Shown: positions 59,573-64,000 of the stretch, one piece after another
Layout of the letters: the number at the start of each line of letters is the position of its first letter
Position numbering within the stretch: the first letter of the stretch is position 1
Origin: Micrococcales bacterium 72-143
GTDB taxonomy: Bacteria > Actinomycetota > Actinomycetes > Actinomycetales > Microbacteriaceae
DNA length: 64,000 nucleotides
Reading direction: 5' to 3'
Assembly (NCBI GenBank): GCA_001898835.1
Contig: MKVM01000001.1
Location: 1,048,466-1,112,465, forward strand
Made by a program: the position numbers and the translations under genes
Notes under the pieces: model-generated
What the model was told of the DNA's origin: nothing
What the model saw: only the letters and a program-made list of their open reading frames with translations
Databases searched by the model: none

Positions 59573-60427
59573 ATGCTGCTCTTCTACATCGACGAGTCCG
59601 GCCACCACCGGATGGCGCCCGACCCGCACGACGCGACCCGGCTCGCCGCCGACACGACCGACTGGTTCGTGCTGTCGGCCGTCGGCATCCGCGACGTGGA
59701 GCGCCGCGCGCTCGCGGAGGAGCTGGACCGCATCAAGCGCGAGCACCTCGGCGCGCGGCCCGACCGCCCCTGGAACGAGACGGAGCTCAAGGGGCGCCGC
59801 CTCGCGATCACGCGCCGGCGCCTCGAGGGAGCGCGGGCGGACGCGGAGGCCGACTACGCGGCGATCCGGGATGCCGAAGCGATCGATGCGGTCGAGGCCG
59901 AGATCGTGGGGGTGTTCGCCCGATTCCAGCCGACCGTGTTCACCGTGGCGGTCGACAAGCGGCGTCTCTTCGCCGAGCGGCCCGGCGAGCCCGCGCTCGG
60001 CTGGGCGTACGCCTTCCTCTACCGGCGCATCGCCCTCGAGCTCGAGCGGGATCACCCGGGCGAGGGCGGCATCCTGGTCGCGGATCAGCAGACCGAGCAC
60101 GAGAAGGCGTTCCGCGATCACGAGCTCACCCGCATCCGCGATGAGCTGGCACGCAACGGCAGGCTGAGGGCGGACTACCGGCTGCTGCTCGACCGCCCGC
60201 TGTGGATCGACTCGAGCCTGTCCACCTGGGACCGGGAGATCATCCAGCTGGCCGATCTCGTGGCCTTCACGACGCACGAGGGCGTCGACCGCGGGTTCGC
60301 CTCGGACGGTGCGCGGGGGCTGTGGCCCTCGATCCGCGCGTGTCTCGACCGCGACGAGCACGGCTCGCCCGACGGCGAGGGGCTCGTGATCTTCCCGAAA
60401 CCGGCCGAATGGCCGGCTACGGCGTGA
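59573..60427 (+). CDS. DUF3800 domain-containing protein
   Basis: 284 aa. MLLFYIDESGHHR at the N-terminus, DQQTEHEK in the middle and IIQLADLVAFTTHEG near the C-terminus carry the spaced acidic residues of the RNase-H-like DUF3800 fold. Biochemical function is undefined; members are often found near mobile or defence genes, but no such genes adjoin this one. It overlaps the convergent TfoX-like gene by 11 nt. Confidence 0.87.
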   Translation: MLLFYIDESGHHRMAPDPHDATRLAADTTDWFVLSAVGIRDVERRALAEELDRIKREHLGARPDRPWNETELKGRRLAITRRRLEGARADAEADYAAIRDAEAIDAVEAEIVGVFARFQPTVFTVAVDKRRLFAERPGEPALGWAYAFLYRRIALELERDHPGEGGILVADQQTEHEKAFRDHELTRIRDELARNGRLRADYRLLLDRPLWIDSSLSTWDREIIQLADLVAFTTHEGVDRGFASDGARGLWPSIRACLDRDEHGSPDGEGLVIFPKPAEWPATA

Positions 60428-60767
60428 TCGCGTCGAGGTAGGCGTAGGCCTCCTCGAGCAGCGCCACCCACTCGGCGTCGGAGGCCGTGTCGGGCATCAC
60501 CACCCACTCGCGCATCTCGCGCTCGCGCATCACCATGCGCCGGGCGGAGCCGTCGGCGACGAGCGCATCTGCACGGGCCTCCGGCACCTTCACCATGAGC
60601 GCCCCCGCGTGGGGCACGACGGCGAAGATCTTGCCGCGGATGCCGAGGCCCTCCGTCGAGAACATCCGGCCCCAGCTGACCCCGGGCCGTTCGAGGAGGG
60701 GTGCGCCGAGCCGCTCGAGGCGCGCCCGCGCGGCATCGGCCGCCTCGCGCTCCGCATCCGTCACCAT
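60417..60767 (-). CDS. TfoX N-terminal-domain-like protein
   Basis: 116 aa from ATG 60767 (an in-frame GTG follows immediately). GRMFSTEGLGIRGKIFAVV and ALMVKVPEARAD match the TfoX_N/MmcQ-type fold, used by competence regulators and by small single-domain proteins of unknown role. There is no DNA-binding helix-hairpin domain. CACACT 6 nt upstream fits a leaderless start. Confidence 0.8.
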   Translation of the reverse strand: MVTDAEREAADAARARLERLGAPLLERPGVSWGRMFSTEGLGIRGKIFAVVPHAGALMVKVPEARADALVADGSARRMVMREREMREWVVMPDTASDAEWVALLEEAYAYLDAITP

Positions 60768-60963
60768 GCGGGAAGTGTGGCACGGCCCTCCGACGTGCCG
60801 GAAGCGCGGCGAAGCGGTCGTTTCAGCCCCCGTCCGCCGCCGTCCGGTCGATCGGCCGCCTTCGCGGCGCACGAGTCGGCGCGGAAGGCCGCGTGCGCCC
60901 TCTCCGAGGGGCACCCAGTTCGGGGGCTAGAGCGGATGGCTCACTTTCGATGAGGTAGTAGCT

Positions 60964-62328
60964 ATGGAGTCGAGTACTGCGCCTGCCGCCGGGTGGTTTC
61001 CCGACCCCGGCGACCCCTCGACCGAGCGCTGGTGGTCGGGCCACGAGTGGACCGAGCACACCCGCCGGCCGCTCGGCGCAGAGGTGCCAGAGGCGTTCAC
61101 GCCGCACGTCGCGACGCTCGTCGCCGAGCGACCAGCGGCCGAGCCCGAGCCGTTCGTGTTCGCCATGACCCCGACCGCCGAGACGGCATCCGCCGCGGAG
61201 ACGACCGCCGCCGCGCCCGTCGCGGCGATCCAGCCAGAGGCCTCCCCGGCGGTGGAGCTCGGCCTCGCGCAGCCGGCCGAGCGCTCGTGGTTCACGACCG
61301 ACGAGCCGCTCGCCCCCGAGGTGTCGACCCTCCTCACCGGCGCGCCGCTGACCCCGCCGTGGCTCACCCCTGCACCCGAGCTCGCGGACCCCGCGCCGCT
61401 CGCCGCCGCGCCTGAGCCGGCCGCACCAGAGCCCATCGCGCCCGGCTTCATCGCGTCGGCCCCCGCCGAGACGGCGACCGCTACACCGCAGCCGGTGTTC
61501 GCCATGACCCCGAGCTTCGCCGGCACCGCGCCGAGCACGCCCGAGCCGATGCTGACGGACGCGGCGACGCTCGCGCCCGTACCCGCCCTGACGACGCCCG
61601 CACCCGTCGCTGCGCCGACCGCACCGGAGTTCGTCGCGCCCGCCGCATCCGCTCTCGCACCGGCCCCGGATGCGGCAGAGGGCTTCGTGCTGCCGGGGGC
61701 CCCCGTGGGACCCGTCACGGCCGCCGACCTCGAGCCGCGCGTCGGGCGTCACGCGGACGCCATGCCCGAGCCGGCACCGGTGCCCGCCCCCGCGCTGCCC
61801 GCGGTGCGCCCCGTCGGCTTCACGGCATCCGCCGACCCGGAGGTCGCCAACCGCTACCGCTCCGTGATCCACGCCGCCGACCAGGAGGCCCTGGCCGCAC
61901 CCGCAGCCGCACCGGCCCCCGGGAACATGCCGTCCTCCACCATGATGTCCGCACGTTCGACGGTGTCGGCGCCGAGCTACGCGAGCTACGACTCCGCGTC
62001 GAACCGCGCCGCTCGGGCCGCGCTCACGAGCGGGATCATCGGCCTCGTCGCATCCGGCCTGGTCGTCGGCTCGCGTCTCGTCGATATCGGCATCCCGGGC
62101 GCGGCGATCGGCCTCGCCACGCTCGTGCTCGTTCCGCTCGCCTTCATCACGGGGCTCGTCGCGATCATCACCGGCATCGTCGGGCTCGTCGTGGCGCGCC
62201 GCGCCCGCACCGGTCGCGGCGCCGCACTCGGCGGCCTGCTGCTCGGCATCCTGCTCGTCGTCGTGCTGCCGGCGGCGTTCGTCGGCCTGATGCTGCTGTT
62301 CGCGCAGGCCTTCGGCGTCTTCGCCTGA
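60964..62328 (+). CDS. DUF2510 membrane protein with Ala/Pro-rich linker
   Basis: 454 aa. The N-terminal DUF2510 module GWFPDPGDPSTERWWSGHEW (about 10-29) is followed by about 300 residues very rich in Ala, Pro, Thr and Glu, then a DUF4190-type part with three membrane helices (about 355-450). The linker contains two FAMTP repeats. Function unknown; such proteins are frequent and variable in actinobacteria. The ribosome site GAGG is before ATG 60964; 196 nt separate it from the TfoX-like gene. Confidence 0.82.
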   Translation: MESSTAPAAGWFPDPGDPSTERWWSGHEWTEHTRRPLGAEVPEAFTPHVATLVAERPAAEPEPFVFAMTPTAETASAAETTAAAPVAAIQPEASPAVELGLAQPAERSWFTTDEPLAPEVSTLLTGAPLTPPWLTPAPELADPAPLAAAPEPAAPEPIAPGFIASAPAETATATPQPVFAMTPSFAGTAPSTPEPMLTDAATLAPVPALTTPAPVAAPTAPEFVAPAASALAPAPDAAEGFVLPGAPVGPVTAADLEPRVGRHADAMPEPAPVPAPALPAVRPVGFTASADPEVANRYRSVIHAADQEALAAPAAAPAPGNMPSSTMMSARSTVSAPSYASYDSASNRAARAALTSGIIGLVASGLVVGSRLVDIGIPGAAIGLATLVLVPLAFITGLVAIITGIVGLVVARRARTGRGAALGGLLLGILLVVVLPAAFVGLMLLFAQAFGVFA

Positions 62329-62341
62329 CCGGGGCGAGCGC

Positions 62342-62827
62342 TCAGCGAGGCTGCTCGAGGAAGTCGGCGACGACGCGAGGCACGTACGGCGACACATCCC
62401 CGCCGAGGGATGCGACCTGCCGCACGAGGGAGCTCGAGACGTGCGCGTGGGCGGGGTCGGGCAGCATGAAGATCGTCTCGACCTTCGCGAGGTTGCGGTT
62501 CACGATCGCCATCGGCGTCTCGTAGGCCACGTCGACCTGGGAGCGGATGCCCTTCACGAGCACGCTCGCCCCGACGTCCGTGCAGTAGTCGACGAGCAGG
62601 CCGACACTCCAGCTCGTGACGAGGATCTCGCCCGGGATGCGCGCCTCGGCGATCGACTCCTGGATGAGCGCCACGCGTTGCGCGATGGGCAGCAGCGCCG
62701 ACTTGTCGGGGTTGTGCACCACGAGCACGTGCAGCTCGTCGAAGAGCCGGGCGGCGCGCTCGATCACGTCGAGGTGCCCGAGCGTGACGGGGTCGAAGGA
62801 TCCGGGAACGACGGCGATCCTGGTCAT
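62342..62827 (-). CDS. coaD: Phosphopantetheine adenylyltransferase
   Basis: 161 aa; fourth step of coenzyme A synthesis, homohexameric and cytosolic. The nucleotidyltransferase motif [10 protein letters not shown] is at about 9-18 and the second motif is VSSSLVRQ (usual form ISSSLVRE). KGIR for the phosphate is in [12 protein letters not shown] 62827 is leaderless-type (TAGGAT, 7-nt spacer). In many actinobacteria coaD directly precedes yceD; here they lie about 39 kb apart. Confidence 0.96.
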   Translation of the reverse strand: MTRIAVVPGSFDPVTLGHLDVIERAARLFDELHVLVVHNPDKSALLPIAQRVALIQESIAEARIPGEILVTSWSVGLLVDYCTDVGASVLVKGIRSQVDVAYETPMAIVNRNLAKVETIFMLPDPAHAHVSSSLVRQVASLGGDVSPYVPRVVADFLEQPR

Positions 62828-62834
62828 GGTCGCG

Positions 62835-62840
62835 ATCCTA
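62835..62840 (-). promoter_or_regulatory. -10 element (TAGGAT) of coaD
   Basis: A 7-nt spacer to ATG 62827. Confidence 0.57.
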
Positions 62841-62920
62841 TCGGGCGGATGTGACCGTTTCGTTACATGGCGGTGCCCGGTGGCCTCGAGTCGCCACCGG
62901 GCACCACGGCCTGTCGCAGG

Positions 62921-63766
62921 TCAGCCGACCTTGACCCGGATGTCGTCGGTGAACAGGCTCCACTGCGGCACGTACACGACGTACTCGAGCGCCTTGTCGG
63001 CGGGGATGTCGATGTAGACGACCGCGTCGGTGCTGAGGCCCGGGTTGAGGTCGGTGGTGAAGTACTCGCCCCCGAACTGGCTGACGCTTCCGTTGGTCTC
63101 GTACGACACGCCGCCGATCTCACCGGTGACGTCGCTCGCCCAGAGGCTGATCTTCTCCTTGCTGCCGTTCAGCACCGTGTAGCGCACCTCGCAGAACTGG
63201 CCCTTCGCCTTCTCCTCCAGGAACTGGGGACCGGCCGTCGCGATGCCGCACTGCACGGAGGTGAACGTCACCGCGACGCCCTTGTTGTTGGTGATCGTCT
63301 CGCCGATGGCCGGCTCCGCGGCCGCCGGCTCCTCGGAGGGCTGCTCCTCCGCGGGGCTCTCCTCCGCACTCTGCGACACGCCGGGCGCGGGACCGTCGAG
63401 CCCCGGGCTGCGGTCGATCGCACTGCCGATACCGCTCGCCAGCGAGACCACGAACACGATGATCGAGATGAGCCACGCGATCGGCGCGACGATGATCGCG
63501 ACGATCGCGAGCATCCTCGGCTGCGCCTTCTTCACGAGCGCGACGATCGCCAGCACGATCGCGGTGACGGCGAACGCCCAGGCGAGGCCCGAGGTGGCGG
63601 GGATGACAGCGAACAGGAACGCGACTCCCGCGAAGATGAGCGAGAGCAGCGGCAGGATACTCTTCTTCGGCGCCGGAGAGCCGGTCGCGGCGGACGCGGG
63701 GCCGACGGGTCCGGGCGCGGACGCGGGGTCCGGCTGGGCGGGCGGGGGCGGCGGCGTGATGCTCAT
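62921..63766 (-). CDS. DUF4190/DUF4352-type membrane protein with extracellular domain
   Basis: 281 aa. A Pro/Ala-rich cytoplasmic start (about 1-33), three hydrophobic helices (about 36-115), a Glu/Pro/Ser linker with repeated EEPS-type blocks (about 128-150), then a beta-sandwich of the DUF4352 type (GVAVTFTSVQCGI...FCEVRYTVLNGSKEKISLWA) with two Cys able to form a disulfide. The exported domain type is used by many secreted immunogens and sensors; role unknown. GAGGAGAG precedes ATG 63766. Confidence 0.85.
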   Translation of the reverse strand: MSITPPPPPAQPDPASAPGPVGPASAATGSPAPKKSILPLLSLIFAGVAFLFAVIPATSGLAWAFAVTAIVLAIVALVKKAQPRMLAIVAIIVAPIAWLISIIVFVVSLASGIGSAIDRSPGLDGPAPGVSQSAEESPAEEQPSEEPAAAEPAIGETITNNKGVAVTFTSVQCGIATAGPQFLEEKAKGQFCEVRYTVLNGSKEKISLWASDVTGEIGGVSYETNGSVSQFGGEYFTTDLNPGLSTDAVVYIDIPADKALEYVVYVPQWSLFTDDIRVKVG

Positions 63767-63859
63767 ACGGATGCTCTCCTCGGGTGATTGCGGATCTCCG
63801 CTCGATTATGGCTGATATATCAGGCCTGTTGTGACCCGAGTTCGGGGCACGGTTGCCAC
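63767..63859. promoter_or_regulatory. Divergent control region with perfect 12-bp palindrome
   Basis: CTGATATATCAG at 63812-63823 lies 1 nt upstream of a minus-strand CATAAT (63805-63810), a good -10 for the DUF4352 gene, so it occupies the spacer between -35 and -10. The divergent gene encodes an XRE-type DNA-binding protein, the natural candidate to bind it. Confidence 0.6.
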
Positions 63860-64000
63860 GTGCAGCACGCGACCGACGACGAATGGGCGCCCTTCGCCCG
63901 CGAGTTCGGCATCCGCCTGCATCGCGCCCGCATCGAGGCGGCGCTCACCCAGGAGGAGCTCGCCTACGCGGCCGGGCTCACGCGCTCGCACTACCAGCAG
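63860..64000 (+). CDS. XRE-family transcriptional regulator, partial (C-terminus off the right edge)
   Basis: 47 codons from GTG 63860 to the window end. WAPFAREFGIRLHRARIEAA then LTQEELAYAAGLTRSHYQQ is the start of a Cro/C1 helix-turn-helix. CACGGT 6 nt upstream of the GTG fits the leaderless pattern weakly. The sequence may be only a single HTH domain of about 100 residues or carry a sensor domain beyond the edge. Confidence 0.8.
   Translation, partial: MQHATDDEWAPFAREFGIRLHRARIEAALTQEELAYAAGLTRSHYQQ

Noticed and set aside
59573-60767. Defence island or toxin-antitoxin pair (DUF3800 with TfoX-like protein)
   Set aside because: The genes are convergent with separate promoters, not an operon, and no other defence genes are present.

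Overview
The window is very GC-rich and densely coded. It carries many short ATGA/GTGA gene overlaps, a C50 carotenoid operon, F420-dependent enzymes and the actinobacterial block yceD-rpmF-rnc-mutM / smc / ftsY / ffh. This points to an actinobacterium of the order Micrococcales, most likely family Microbacteriaceae (an inference from gene content and codon bias; the genus cannot be read from the sequence). No rRNA, tRNA, transposase, integrase, phage gene or CRISPR array was seen, and no gene-free stretch exceeds about 225 bases.

Layout. 0-23 kb: a DMT-type exporter (cut by the left edge), a YbdK-type carboxylate-amine ligase, two luciferase-like (LLM) oxidoreductases, ffh, a gamma-carbonic-anhydrase-like protein, an SDR plus truncated acyl-CoA-synthetase pair, ftsY, a histidine phosphatase with a duplicated promoter, a polytopic membrane protein, smc, a GNAT protein, a Bax-inhibitor-like protein, a lipoprotein, and the minus-strand run yceD-rpmF-rnc-mutM-luxR. 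23-33 kb: an eight-gene minus-strand operon for reductive pyrimidine/hydantoin breakdown (nitrilase-type amidohydrolase, dihydropyrimidinase, LLM oxidoreductase, two-permease ABC importer, class III aminotransferase) with a divergent MocR-type regulator. 33-38.7 kb: a MarR regulator divergent from crtE-crtB-crtI-crtYe-crtYf-crtEb, a C50 carotenoid pathway. 38.7-41.6 kb: a three-gene ABC importer of the proposed F420-0 uptake type, behind an unusually long structured leader. 41.7-52.3 kb: a 1973-residue LPFTG-anchored surface protein with about 15 repeats, then a moxR-DUF58-transglutaminase operon. 52.5-62.3 kb: cofE, an FGD-like LLM enzyme, a serine hydrolase, a zinc alcohol dehydrogenase, a VOC protein, F420-dependent glucose-6-phosphate dehydrogenase (fgd), a DUF3800 protein, a TfoX-like protein and a DUF2510 protein. 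62.3-64 kb: coaD, a DUF4352 membrane protein and the start of an XRE regulator.

How the parts may work together. The F420-0 importer, CofE (adds the glutamate tail), Fgd (reduces F420 with glucose-6-phosphate) and four further LLM oxidoreductases fit a scavenging lifestyle in which the deazaflavin core is imported, finished, reduced and used. One of the LLM enzymes sits inside the pyrimidine operon where a dihydropyrimidine dehydrogenase would be expected, so the two systems may be linked. That is a hypothesis.

Two genome-wide habits show. At least 20 genes have a YANNNT hexamer 6-9 nt before the start codon, the signature of leaderless transcripts. Several long-armed inverted repeats are present, one family of which occurs both between genes and inside the smc reading frame.
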